Of a stretch of 5,232 nucleotides of DNA, positions 1-5,232 are shown piece after piece. The stretch lies in NCBI GenBank assembly GCA_023390415.1, contig JAEWCW010000031.1, positions 1 to 5,232 on the forward strand, in the 5' to 3' direction. The notes below the pieces were generated by a model. The model was not told the origin of the DNA and searched no databases. It saw only the letters and a list, made by a program, of their open reading frames with translations. The DNA comes from Pseudomonadota bacterium. Its GTDB lineage: Bacteria; Pseudomonadota; Alphaproteobacteria; Sphingomonadales; Sphingomonadaceae. How positions within the stretch are numbered: position 1 is the first letter of the stretch; every line of letters begins with the position of its first letter. Made by a program: the position numbers and the translations under genes.

Positions 1-733
1 CGCTGAGGCTCAGCGAGACGTTGGAGGTGATGCGCGGAAGCACCTGATCGCCCGCGATCATCACCTTGCCCGCTTCATCGACGAGGCAGGCATGTTCCGG
101 GCAATGGCCGTTGCCGACGAGCACCCGCCAGCGTCGAGCCCCGATCTCCAGGACATCGCCCTCGCGGATACGCTGGAAGCTGACCGGGACCGGCGTGACG
201 ACCGAGGCGAAGCGGCCCCAGCCCTTGGCGCGCTCTGCCTCGATCCTTTCCTCGGACCAGCCGGCCGCGCGCCAGTAAGCGAGCGCGGCGTCGGGCGGCG
301 TCTCGCGGACGTCGGCCATCAGCATCCGGGCGAACAGCCATTCCTCACGGGTCATGAAGAGCGGCACGCCGAAGCGCTCGGTCAGCCAGCCGGCGAGGCC
401 GATATGATCAGGGTGGAAATGGGTGACGATGATCCGGGTGACCCCGCGACCGGCGAGCGGTCCGGAGAACAAGGCCTCCCAGGCCTCGCGCGAGGGCGGG
501 ATGTCGAGGCCGGTATCGACCAGCGCAACGCCGTCGCCGTCGTCCAGCGCCCAGACATTGATGTGCTTGAGCGATCCGGGAACCGGAAGCCGCGCCCAGC
601 CGATGCCGTCGGCAAGCGCGATCAACTCCCCCGGTTCGGGGCCGCGGCGGCCGAGCGGATAGGTGAGGCCGCGATGGCTATAGGCGCCGCCCGCAAGCGA
701 GGCGTCGGGCGCTACGGGATCGGTCTTCGCCAT
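1..733 (-). CDS. MBL-fold metallo-hydrolase (partial, C-terminus outside window)
   Basis: Seen: 244 residues read from ATG at 733 to the left edge. The metal-binding signature THFHPDH gives H105, H107, D109 and H110. The later ligand motif GHCPEH gives H210, with H214 next to it. The bridging aspartate is D229 in IAGDQVLPRI. The final metal-ligand histidine expected near the C-terminus lies beyond the window. Family knowledge: this order of motifs is that of the glyoxalase II/beta-lactamase-like superfamily (COG0491 type), which hydrolyses thioesters, lactones or phosphoesters using a dinuclear metal centre. The substrate cannot be read from sequence. There is no signal peptide, so it is probably cytoplasmic. 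The start is well fixed: the upstream gene's TGA (778-776) is in the same frame, and none of the 14 codons between that stop and this ATG is ATG, GTG or TTG. A GGAGG lies about 14 nt upstream, a rather long spacing. The 42-nt gap to trcR suggests co-transcription. Confidence 0.88.
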   Translation of the reverse strand, partial: MAKTDPVAPDASLAGGAYSHRGLTYPLGRRGPEPGELIALADGIGWARLPVPGSLKHINVWALDDGDGVALVDTGLDIPPSREAWEALFSGPLAGRGVTRIIVTHFHPDHIGLAGWLTERFGVPLFMTREEWLFARMLMADVRETPPDAALAYWRAAGWSEERIEAERAKGWGRFASVVTPVPVSFQRIREGDVLEIGARRWRVLVGNGHCPEHACLVDEAGKVMIAGDQVLPRITSNVSLSLS

Positions 734-775
734 CGGTTCGACACCAACCTCCGGCCGGATGAGCCCGCCGAAACC

Positions 776-1480
776 TCAGCTCCGGAAGGGATCGAGATCC
801 GTGTCGTCCGCCGCGGGCTCGGCCGGAGCCGCCTCGGATTCCGCCGCCTCCGCGGCGTGCGCAGCCTCTGCCTCGCGGGCATGGGCCTCGCGCTCCGCAC
901 GAAGCTCGACGATCAGCGCTTCACGGTCCTCATCGATGCGCGAATCGCGCTGGACCTCGGCGCCGGCCGCCTTCGCCGCCTTGGCGACGACGGCGTCGAG
1001 CTCACGCTGCGAGCAGAGGCCCAGCGTGACCGGATCCTTCGGCTGGATGTTGGCGATGTTCCAGTGGGTGCGGTCGCGGATCGCCGCGATCGTCGTGCGG
1101 GTGGTGCCGATCAGCTTCGAGATCTGGCCGTCCGTGACCTCCGGATGGTTGCGGATGATCCAGGCGATCCCGTCCGGCTTGTCCTGACGCTTGGAAACCG
1201 GCGGGTAGCGCGGGCCCTTGGTGCGGGTGACCTTGTCCGGCTCCTTCTGCATCTTCAGGCGATATTCGGGATCGGCTTGGCCGCGCTCGATTTCCTCCTG
1301 GGTGAGTTCGCCCGCGCGCAGCGGATCGCGGCCGGTCAGCTTGGTCGCGGCGGTATCGTCGGCGATCGCCTGGACCTCGAGGATGTGAAGCCCGCAGAAT
1401 TCGGCGATCTGCTCGAAGGTCAGCGAGCTGTTGTCCACCAGCCAACTGGCGGTCGCATGGGGCATGAGCGGCTGGGCCAC
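776..1480 (-). CDS. trcR: TrcR-type transcriptional regulator (DUF1013 family)
   Basis: A 234-aa protein, recognised by its N-terminus (MAQPLMPHATASWLVDN) and by the PDGIAWIIRNHPEVTDGQI block. Databases name this DUF1013 family the cell cycle transcriptional regulator TrcR, found in Alphaproteobacteria. Seen: a helix-turn-helix-like segment near residues 20-41 (LTFEQIAEFCGLHILEVQ) and a second, clearer one near 103-137 (TDGQISKLIGTTRTTIAAIRDRT). A basic stretch lies at 78-99. A charged helical, probably coiled-coil tail covers 176-205, and an Ala/Glu-rich acidic low-complexity end covers 206-230. Start choice: GTG at 1480 has GGAG 6 nt upstream, while the internal ATG at 1465 has no Shine-Dalgarno and would lose a conserved N-terminus. 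The frame stays open upstream to 1885, but that part is GC-rich shadow overlapping the divergent gene. The role as a DNA-binding regulator is inferred from the family; its targets are not visible here. Confidence 0.9.
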   Translation of the reverse strand: MAQPLMPHATASWLVDNSSLTFEQIAEFCGLHILEVQAIADDTAATKLTGRDPLRAGELTQEEIERGQADPEYRLKMQKEPDKVTRTKGPRYPPVSKRQDKPDGIAWIIRNHPEVTDGQISKLIGTTRTTIAAIRDRTHWNIANIQPKDPVTLGLCSQRELDAVVAKAAKAAGAEVQRDSRIDEDREALIVELRAEREAHAREAEAAHAAEAAESEAAPAEPAADDTDLDPFRS

Positions 1481-1486
1481 GGGAGT

Positions 1487-1490
1487 CTCC
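1487..1490 (-). promoter_or_regulatory. Ribosome binding site deciding the GTG start of trcR
   Basis: On the minus strand GGAG is followed by 6 nt and then GTG at 1480-1478. No comparable purine-rich site precedes the ATG at 1465, so this site supports the GTG start. Confidence 0.65.
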
Positions 1491-1606
1491 GGATAAAATA
1501 AGGGCCGCCCCTGCACGGAGCGGCCGAAGCGTGAAATTGCCTGTAAACCCGCGCGGCGCGGAGGGCAAGCATTGCCGCGCATCATCGCCACGCCCGTCCT
1601 TTTGGC

Positions 1607-1636
1607 TTTACCCCCTTCGAATTGCAGGCGAATAAG
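1607..1636 (+). promoter_or_regulatory. Weak candidate promoter for the 1682 gene
   Basis: TTTACC (1607-1612) and AATAAG (1631-1636) are separated by 18 nt, in the only AT-richer part of the divergent region between trcR and the 1682 gene. Both boxes are imperfect against the housekeeping consensus. I saw no convincing minus-strand promoter for trcR in the same 201 nt. Confidence 0.22.
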
Positions 1637-1681
1637 TAGTGCCGCCCGTGCAGATCGCGGGCGAGGACTGCAGGGGGGAAT

Positions 1682-2146
1682 ATGATCAAGCCATTGTCCG
1701 CGGCCGCACTCGTGGCCGCCCAGCTCGCCACTGCGGCGACGCCCGCTTACGCCGCGGATATCGTCGGCGCCGAGGCGCCGCGGAGCCACCAGTTCGGCAC
1801 CTTCGTCGGCGCCCGGCTGCGCGTGCCGCTCGACGGTAAACACCGCGAACCGCGCGCGACGCTGACGGCGGCGCCAACCGTCCATTCGGCCAATGCGTCC
1901 GGCGAGCAGCGGCTTCGGATCGGCCAGGGGTTCGAATTCGGGGTGCAGGGCGCCGATCTGCGCTTCGACCTCGCCGGCCGCCCGGTCGCCCAGCTTGCCG
2001 ATACCGGACCTTCGCCTGAGGGGCGTCGGAGCAACGTCTCGACGATCGGCTGGGTCGCGATCGGCGTCGGCGCGGTCGCTGCAACGGTCTTCACGCTTTA
2101 CGCCTTGTGCGGCGCCGGCGAGATCTGCTCGACCGACGACGACTGA
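1682..2146 (+). CDS. Exported hypothetical protein with C-terminal hydrophobic segment
   Basis: A 154-aa protein that I do not recognise beyond resembling uncharacterised sphingomonad proteins. Seen: an N-terminal signal peptide (MIK, then a hydrophobic Ala-rich core) with a likely signal peptidase I site after AYA at residue 24. Residues 37-50 (QFGTFVGARLRVPL) and 77-98 look like alternating beta strands. A hydrophobic Gly/Ala segment lies at 121-143 (TIGWVAIGVGAVAATVF and onward). The short acidic tail carries C143 and C149 and ends in DDD. Start: ATG at 1682 follows an AGGGGG about 4 nt upstream. R115 and R116 lie just before the hydrophobic segment and the acids after it, which by the positive-inside rule conflicts with a cleaved signal peptide. 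The gene diverges from trcR and is followed 151 nt later by the barrel gene. Envelope location is inferred; function is unknown. Confidence 0.8.
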   Translation: MIKPLSAAALVAAQLATAATPAYAADIVGAEAPRSHQFGTFVGARLRVPLDGKHREPRATLTAAPTVHSANASGEQRLRIGQGFEFGVQGADLRFDLAGRPVAQLADTGPSPEGRRSNVSTIGWVAIGVGAVAATVFTLYALCGAGEICSTDDD

Positions 2147-2236
2147 GTTCGTGCACCTTTCGGGCTCTCACGCGCAGCCGGCGCAGTGGCCTTTGTTGCG
2201 CGGCGGACACAGGCGCGGCATTCTCGACAAGTTTGG

Positions 2237-2265
2237 TTGACAATAGACTCGCCGCCCACGATGTC
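2237..2265 (+). promoter_or_regulatory. Candidate promoter of the outer-membrane protein gene
   Basis: A perfect -35 hexamer TTGACA lies at 2237-2242. At 17-nt spacing the -10 position reads GATGTC (2260-2265), a poor match. The implied transcript would start near 2272, giving a leader of about 25 nt. A related TCGACAA (2224-2230) lies 13 nt before TTGACAA (2237-2243), so the pair forms an imperfect direct repeat. The match is suggestive only because of the exact -35. Confidence 0.35.
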
Positions 2266-2282
2266 GCGGCCACCAACTTGTT

Positions 2283-2288
2283 GAAGGA
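2283..2288 (+). promoter_or_regulatory. Ribosome binding site choosing between two ATGs of the OMP gene
   Basis: GAAGGA ends 9 nt before the ATG at 2298 but only 3 nt before the in-frame ATG at 2292. The spacing favours 2298, giving the N-terminus MRKFLVAT instead of MQMRKFLVAT. Confidence 0.6.
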
Positions 2289-2297
2289 CATATGCAA

Positions 2298-2813
2298 ATG
2301 CGCAAGTTTCTCGTTGCCACGGCGGCTGCCGTTTCTTTCCTCGCCACCCCCGCCATTGCGCAGGACGTCGTTGCCGGCCCGTTCGACGGCACCCGCGTCG
2401 GTGTGACGCTCGGCACCGGTGGCGACGATCCGTTCGACTTCGACGGGACCACCGTCGGCATCGACGTCGGCTATGACTGGGATCGCGGCGGCGCGGTGTT
2501 CGGCATCGGCGCCGAGTACCAGACCGATCTCGGCGACGACTTCCTCGACGTCAACGAGACCGCCCTCCTGGCCCGCGTCGGCGTCAAGGCCGGCGAGCGC
2601 GCGCTCGTCTATGCGACCGGCGGCTACACCCGCATCAGCAGCGGCTCCTCGCCGTTCGAGGGCATCACCGAGGACGGCTTCCGCGTCGGCGGCGGCGCCG
2701 AGTTCGCCCTTGGCGACGGCGGCACCTCGCTGAAGATCGAGGAGCGCTACCTGGACTATGGCAACGGCGCCAATGCTTGGCAGACCGTCGCCGGCCTCAG
2801 CTTCCGCTTCTAA
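2298..2813 (+). CDS. Small outer-membrane beta-barrel protein
   Basis: A 171-aa protein of the porin-like/OmpA-like barrel superfamily. Seen: a signal peptide at residues 1-21, with cleavage likely at AIA|QD, leaving a mature chain of about 150 aa. Eight amphipathic strands can be drawn at roughly 32-40, 52-61, 66-75, 87-98, 102-112, 127-138, 143-154 and 162-171, many containing the Gly-x-Gly or aromatic pattern of barrel strands. The chain ends GLSFRF, with the C-terminal phenylalanine recognised by the BAM assembly machinery. Eight strands and this length match minimal barrels of the OmpX/OmpA-barrel size. The loops are Asp/Gly-rich and acidic. Such barrels are usually structural or adhesion-related rather than open porins; the specific role cannot be read here. 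The start at 2298 is preferred over 2292 on Shine-Dalgarno spacing. The gene ends at a strong terminator and has its own candidate promoter, so it is probably monocistronic. Confidence 0.85.
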   Translation: MRKFLVATAAAVSFLATPAIAQDVVAGPFDGTRVGVTLGTGGDDPFDFDGTTVGIDVGYDWDRGGAVFGIGAEYQTDLGDDFLDVNETALLARVGVKAGERALVYATGGYTRISSGSSPFEGITEDGFRVGGGAEFALGDGGTSLKIEERYLDYGNGANAWQTVAGLSFRF

Positions 2814-2836
2814 GCGAAAGCTGGAGTCCAAGATCG

Positions 2837-2864
2837 AGGGCGGGGAGAAATCCCCGCCCTTTTT
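2837..2864 (+). terminator. Intrinsic terminator after the OMP gene
   Basis: A perfect 9-bp stem, GGGCGGGGA (2838-2846) with TCCCCGCCC (2851-2859), closes a GAAA tetraloop of the GNRA type. An outer A-T pair (2837/2860) extends it. The T run is 2860-2864. It lies 23 nt past the stop codon at 2811-2813. On the minus strand the hairpin is not followed by a T run, so it should act mainly on the plus-strand transcript. The convergent oxidoreductase gene ends 31 nt further on. Confidence 0.93.
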
Positions 2865-2895
2865 CTATGGGCCGTTGGTCGATCGGCGGGGGACC

Positions 2896-3900
2896 TCAAC
2901 CCGCGACGGCGAGGACGATCTTGCCGACATGCGCGCCCTCTTCCATCCGGCGGTGCGCCTCGGCGGCGTCGGCGAGGGTGAAGACGCTGTCGATCACCGG
3001 CTTCAGGCGCCCATCCGCCGCAAAGGGCCAGACGCTTTGCGCGATCTCGTCGGCGACGAGGCTCTTGAAGGCGACGGAGCGCGCACGAAGCGTCGATCCG
3101 GTCAGCGTGAGTCTCCGGCCCATGACCCGGAGGATGTCGATCTCCGCGCTGGTTCCGCGCTGCACCGCAATCGAGCTGTGGCGTCCGTCCTCGGCGAGGC
3201 ATTGGAGGTTGCGCGGGAGATAGTCGCCGCCGACCATGTCGAGCACGATGTCGACGCCCCGGCCCTCGGTCAGACGCTCGACCTCGGCGACGAAATCCTG
3301 GCTTCGATAGTTGATCGCGTGGGACGCGCCGAGCGCTTCCGCCGCCCGGCATTTCTCGTCCGAGCCCGCGGTGACGATCACCTCGAGTCCGAACAGGCCG
3401 CCGAGCGCGATCGCCATAGTGCCGATCCCGCTCGTGCCGCCGTGGACGAGGAGGCGTTCCCCTTCCCTCGCATAAGCACGCTCGAAGACGTTGACCCAGA
3501 CCGTGAACAGCGTCTCGGGGAGCGCCGCTGCCTCGAGCATGTTCAGCGCGCGGGGGATGGGGAGGCACTGCCCCGCGGGCGCAGCGCAATATTCGGCATA
3601 TCCGCCACCGGCGACGAGGGCGCAGACCGGCTGGTGGAGCAGCGCGTCCGGTGTCCCCTCGCCGACCGCGACGACGGTGCCCGACACTTCCAGCCCGGGG
3701 ACGGATGGAGCGCCCGGCGGCGGCGGATAATGGCCGCGGCGCTGGAGGATATCGGGCCGGTTGACCCCCGCGGCCGCGACCTCGATCAGCACTTCGCCCG
3801 GACCTGGGCGCGGCACCGGCCTCTCGACGGGGACGAGCACCTCCGGCCCGCCGGGCTCGCCGGGATCAATCGCCAACATCTGGCTCGGCAGGTCTTCCAT
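2896..3900 (-). CDS. NAD(P)H:quinone oxidoreductase, zinc-free MDR family (PIG3-like)
   Basis: A 334-aa cytoplasmic enzyme of the medium-chain dehydrogenase/reductase superfamily, quinone oxidoreductase branch, expected to transfer hydride from NAD(P)H to quinones or other electrophiles. Seen: an N-terminal GroES-like catalytic domain (about 8-125) with PGPGEVLIEVAAAGVNRPD (33-50, ends approximate), the YPPPPG motif (58-63) and AGGGYAEYC (97-105). The Rossmann domain carries LVHGGTSGIGTMA (151-163) for nucleotide binding, then TAGSDEKC (177-184) and DMVGGDYLPRNLQ (221-233). The structural zinc-binding cysteine cluster of alcohol dehydrogenases is absent. Full length matches the family. Start at 3900 has GGGGAG with a 5-nt spacing; an internal ATG (codon 8, 3879) lacks a site of that quality. 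It diverges from the DUF1192 gene and converges on the OMP gene. Subfamily (PIG3-like) is confident; substrate preference is inferred. Confidence 0.93.
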   Translation of the reverse strand: MEDLPSQMLAIDPGEPGGPEVLVPVERPVPRPGPGEVLIEVAAAGVNRPDILQRRGHYPPPPGAPSVPGLEVSGTVVAVGEGTPDALLHQPVCALVAGGGYAEYCAAPAGQCLPIPRALNMLEAAALPETLFTVWVNVFERAYAREGERLLVHGGTSGIGTMAIALGGLFGLEVIVTAGSDEKCRAAEALGASHAINYRSQDFVAEVERLTEGRGVDIVLDMVGGDYLPRNLQCLAEDGRHSSIAVQRGTSAEIDILRVMGRRLTLTGSTLRARSVAFKSLVADEIAQSVWPFAADGRLKPVIDSVFTLADAAEAHRRMEEGAHVGKIVLAVAG

Positions 3901-3938
3901 CCGCTCTCCCCTCGCGGATGCACTTGCCCTGCCCGCCA

Positions 3939-3970
3939 GCTTGACACAAGCGGTCCTTCCGGGGGATTCT
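3939..3970 (+). promoter_or_regulatory. Candidate promoter with overlapping palindrome, DUF1192 gene
   Basis: TTGACA (3941-3946) sits inside the perfect 13-bp inverted repeat GCTTG-ACA-CAAGC (3939-3951). A weak -10 candidate GATTCT (3965-3970) lies 18 nt downstream. The site is in the 76-nt divergent gap, so a protein bound to the palindrome could affect both genes. The implied start of transcription is very close to the ATG at 3977. This reading is inferred from sequence alone. Confidence 0.35.
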
Positions 3971-3976
3971 CGGCCC

Positions 3977-4174
3977 ATGGACCTCGACGAGCTCTTCCCA
4001 TCCAAGCCCGACGATCCGCTGACGCAGCTGACGCGCCAGGATCTCGATCCGCTTTCAGTGGAAGAACTGGAGGCCAGAATCGCCGTGCTCGAGGGCGAGA
4101 TCGCGCGGGTGCGCGCCAAGATGGACGCCGCCGTTCGGTTCAGGGCGGATGCAGATGCGATCTTTAAGAAATGA
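3977..4174 (+). CDS. DUF1192 family small protein
   Basis: A 65-aa protein recognised as DUF1192 by its opening MDLDELFPSKPDDPL and by the LSVEELEARIAVLEGEI segment. Seen: an acidic, proline-containing N-terminal third, then one amphipathic helix (about 27-52) with heptad-like leucine and isoleucine spacing suited to a short coiled coil, and a basic KK end. There is no signal peptide or membrane segment. The function of the family is unknown to me; the helix suggests a protein-protein contact. The start is the ATG at 3977, which the family N-terminus supports. A GGGGGA lies about 10 nt upstream, a long spacing. It is divergent from the quinone oxidoreductase and is followed by 148 nt before clpA. 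Confidence 0.85.
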   Translation: MDLDELFPSKPDDPLTQLTRQDLDPLSVEELEARIAVLEGEIARVRAKMDAAVRFRADADAIFKK

Positions 4175-4322
4175 GCATTACAGGGAGGCTGTGGGGCCGG
4201 TCCGCCCGTTTGGGGCAGGCCGTTGAGAATCGGAGACGTGGTTGATGAACCGACTTCGCGTTCCGACATTAGGCATAAGCAGCCCGTGAATTTCCGCGGG
4301 CCCGCAGGAGTAGACCAAGACG
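4175..4322. other. Intergenic region upstream of clpA, no gene seen
   Basis: This 148-nt stretch has no credible small gene. A short stem GCCC/GGGC (4204-4207 with 4213-4216) flanked by GGCC repeats could form an imperfect hairpin, but it lacks a T run and is not a convincing terminator. TTGATG (4242-4247) with GACATT (4265-4270) at 17-nt spacing is a poor promoter candidate. I saw no clear heat-shock sigma-32 type promoter. Confidence 0.4.
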
Positions 4323-5232
4323 ATGCCGTCCTTCGCCCGCGACCTTGAACAGACGCTTCACAACGCCCTCGCCGAGGCGAGCGGCCGTCGCCACGAATAT
4401 GCAACGCTCGAGCATTTGCTGCTCGCGCTGATCGAGGATACCCACGCCTCCCAGGTCATGCAGGCCTGCGGCGTGGACCTCAAGGAACTGCGCGACGCGG
4501 TTCGCGCCTATCTCGACACCGAACTCGAGGCCCTGAAGGTGGAGGCCGATACCGATCCCTCCCCGACCAGCGGCTTCCAGCGCGTCGTCCAGCGCGCCAT
4601 CCTTCACGTCCAGTCCTCGGGCCGCGAGGAGGTGACCGGCGCCAACGTGCTGGTCGCGCTCTTCTCGGAGCGCGAGAGCTATGCCGTCTATTTCCTCCAG
4701 CAGCAGGACATGAGCCGGCTCGACGCGGTGAGCTTCATCAGCCACGGCGTCGGCAAGGGCCAGGCCGCGGCGGAACCGCAGGAGATCAAGGGAGTCGAGG
4801 AGAGCAAGACCGAGGACGGCAAGAAGAAGCCGGAATCCGCGCTCAAGCAGTTCACGATCAATCTCAACGAGAAGGCCCAGGAAGGCCGCGTCGATCCGCT
4901 GATCGGCCGCGGGCCGGAAGTCGACCGCACGGTGCAGATCCTCTGCCGCCGCTCGAAGAACAACCCGCTCTATGTGGGCGATCCCGGCGTCGGCAAGACC
5001 GCCATCGCCGAAGGCCTGGCGCGCAAGATCATCGAGGGCGACGTCCCCGAGGTCCTGAAGCCCGCCGTGATCTACTCGCTCGACATGGGCGCTTTGCTCG
5101 CCGGCACCCGCTATCGCGGCGATTTCGAGGAGCGGCTGAAGGCCGTGGTCAACGAGCTCGAGAAGCTTCCCGACGCGATCCTCTTCATCGACGAGATCCA
5201 CACCGTGATCGGCGCCGGCGCGACCAGCGGCG
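4323..5232 (+). CDS. clpA: ATP-dependent Clp protease ATP-binding subunit ClpA (partial, N-terminal 303 residues)
   Basis: ClpA is the AAA+ unfoldase that feeds ClpP and, with the adaptor ClpS, degrades N-degron substrates in the cytoplasm. Seen: a Clp_N double-repeat domain (about 1-142) with RRHEYATLEHLLLALIED (22-39) and REEVTGANVLVALFSERES (101-119). A charged Lys/Glu-rich linker follows at about 145-175. The first AAA+ domain opens with DPLIGRGPEVDRTVQIL (191-207). It carries Walker A GDPGVGKT (219-226), pore-loop RYRG (263-266) with the substrate-gripping Y264, and Walker B ILFIDE (286-291). The second AAA+ domain and the ClpP-binding loop lie beyond the window; the family is about 750 aa. 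Start: ATG 4323 is the first possible start after an in-frame TAG at 4311-4313. The AGGAG at 4306-4310 is 12 nt upstream, slightly distant. The domain order and long linker favour ClpA over ClpB or ClpC, which carry a middle domain further on. Confidence 0.95.
   Translation, partial: MPSFARDLEQTLHNALAEASGRRHEYATLEHLLLALIEDTHASQVMQACGVDLKELRDAVRAYLDTELEALKVEADTDPSPTSGFQRVVQRAILHVQSSGREEVTGANVLVALFSERESYAVYFLQQQDMSRLDAVSFISHGVGKGQAAAEPQEIKGVEESKTEDGKKKPESALKQFTINLNEKAQEGRVDPLIGRGPEVDRTVQILCRRSKNNPLYVGDPGVGKTAIAEGLARKIIEGDVPEVLKPAVIYSLDMGALLAGTRYRGDFEERLKAVVNELEKLPDAILFIDEIHTVIGAGATSG

Noticed and set aside
92..1501. Long plus-strand open frame (469 codons) opposite the MBL hydrolase and trcR
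   Set aside because: Its product is Arg/Gly/Asp-rich low-information sequence with no domain. It is a GC-rich antisense shadow of two recognisable minus-strand genes.
1503..1525. Inverted repeat GGCCGC/GCGGCC upstream of trcR
   Set aside because: Six-bp stem with an 11-nt loop and no T run. In sequence this GC-rich it is expected by chance.
1564..1576. Palindrome GGCAA-GCA-TTGCC in the trcR divergent region
   Set aside because: Five-bp arms with a 3-nt centre are expected about once per kilobase, and no promoter element is clearly overlapped.
1481..1885. In-frame upstream extension of trcR (135 extra codons)
   Set aside because: It overlaps the divergent signal-peptide gene, lacks family resemblance, and the ribosome binding site and conserved N-terminus place the start at 1480.
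2181..2201. Possible terminator hairpin GCGCA/TGCGC after the 1682 gene
   Set aside because: Only 5 bp with an 11-nt loop and no following T run.
2091..2831. Minus-strand open frame (246 codons) opposite the OMP gene
   Set aside because: Ala/Asp/Gly-rich shadow. The plus strand has a signal peptide, barrel strands and a terminator in register.
2758..4167. Plus-strand open frame of 469 codons opposite the oxidoreductase
   Set aside because: It runs antisense to a complete, well-matched quinone oxidoreductase and shows no domain of its own.
3901..4404. Upstream extension of the oxidoreductase frame
   Set aside because: It would run through the DUF1192 gene and into clpA on the opposite strand. 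The protein family begins near codon 1 at 3900.
4269..5201. Minus-strand open frame (310 codons) opposite clpA
   Set aside because: The Leu/Asp/Gly-rich product is the usual antisense image of a GC-rich gene. The plus strand encodes unmistakable ClpA motifs.

Overview
This GC-rich window (my estimate is about 65% or more) looks like the chromosome of an alphaproteobacterium, most likely a sphingomonad. Supporting this are a DUF1013/TrcR-type regulator and a DUF1192 protein, both typical of Alphaproteobacteria. The quinone oxidoreductase, with its long GGTSGIGTMA nucleotide-binding loop, and two small exported proteins of sphingomonad style fit the same picture. I see no phage, plasmid, transposon, CRISPR or toxin signature and no RNA gene. 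Almost every base belongs to a gene or a short intergenic gap (all 201 nt or less).

Layout. Positions 1-733 (minus) hold the N-terminal 244 residues of an MBL-fold metallo-hydrolase that runs off the left edge. Positions 776-1480 (minus) hold trcR, which starts at GTG and lies 42 nt upstream of the hydrolase, probably in one operon. A 201-nt divergent region follows. Two plus-strand genes for exported proteins come next: an unrecognised 154-aa protein with a signal peptide and a C-terminal hydrophobic segment (1682-2146), and a small eight-stranded outer-membrane beta-barrel protein (2298-2813). The barrel gene ends in a textbook intrinsic terminator (2837-2864). Convergent to it is a zinc-free NAD(P)H:quinone oxidoreductase on the minus strand (2896-3900). 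This gene diverges, across a 76-nt gap, from a 65-aa DUF1192 protein (3977-4174). The right edge holds the first 303 residues of ClpA (4323 onward), covering the ClpS-binding N-domain, the linker and the D1 Walker A/B motifs.

The genes do not form one pathway. They are housekeeping or conserved genes: a regulator, envelope proteins, a redox enzyme and the unfoldase of the ClpAP protease. I found no convincing new biological system. The points most worth a second look are the unrecognised exported protein, whose charge distribution conflicts with its predicted topology; a palindrome over the TTGACA box between the oxidoreductase and DUF1192 genes; and the absence of clpS immediately upstream of clpA.
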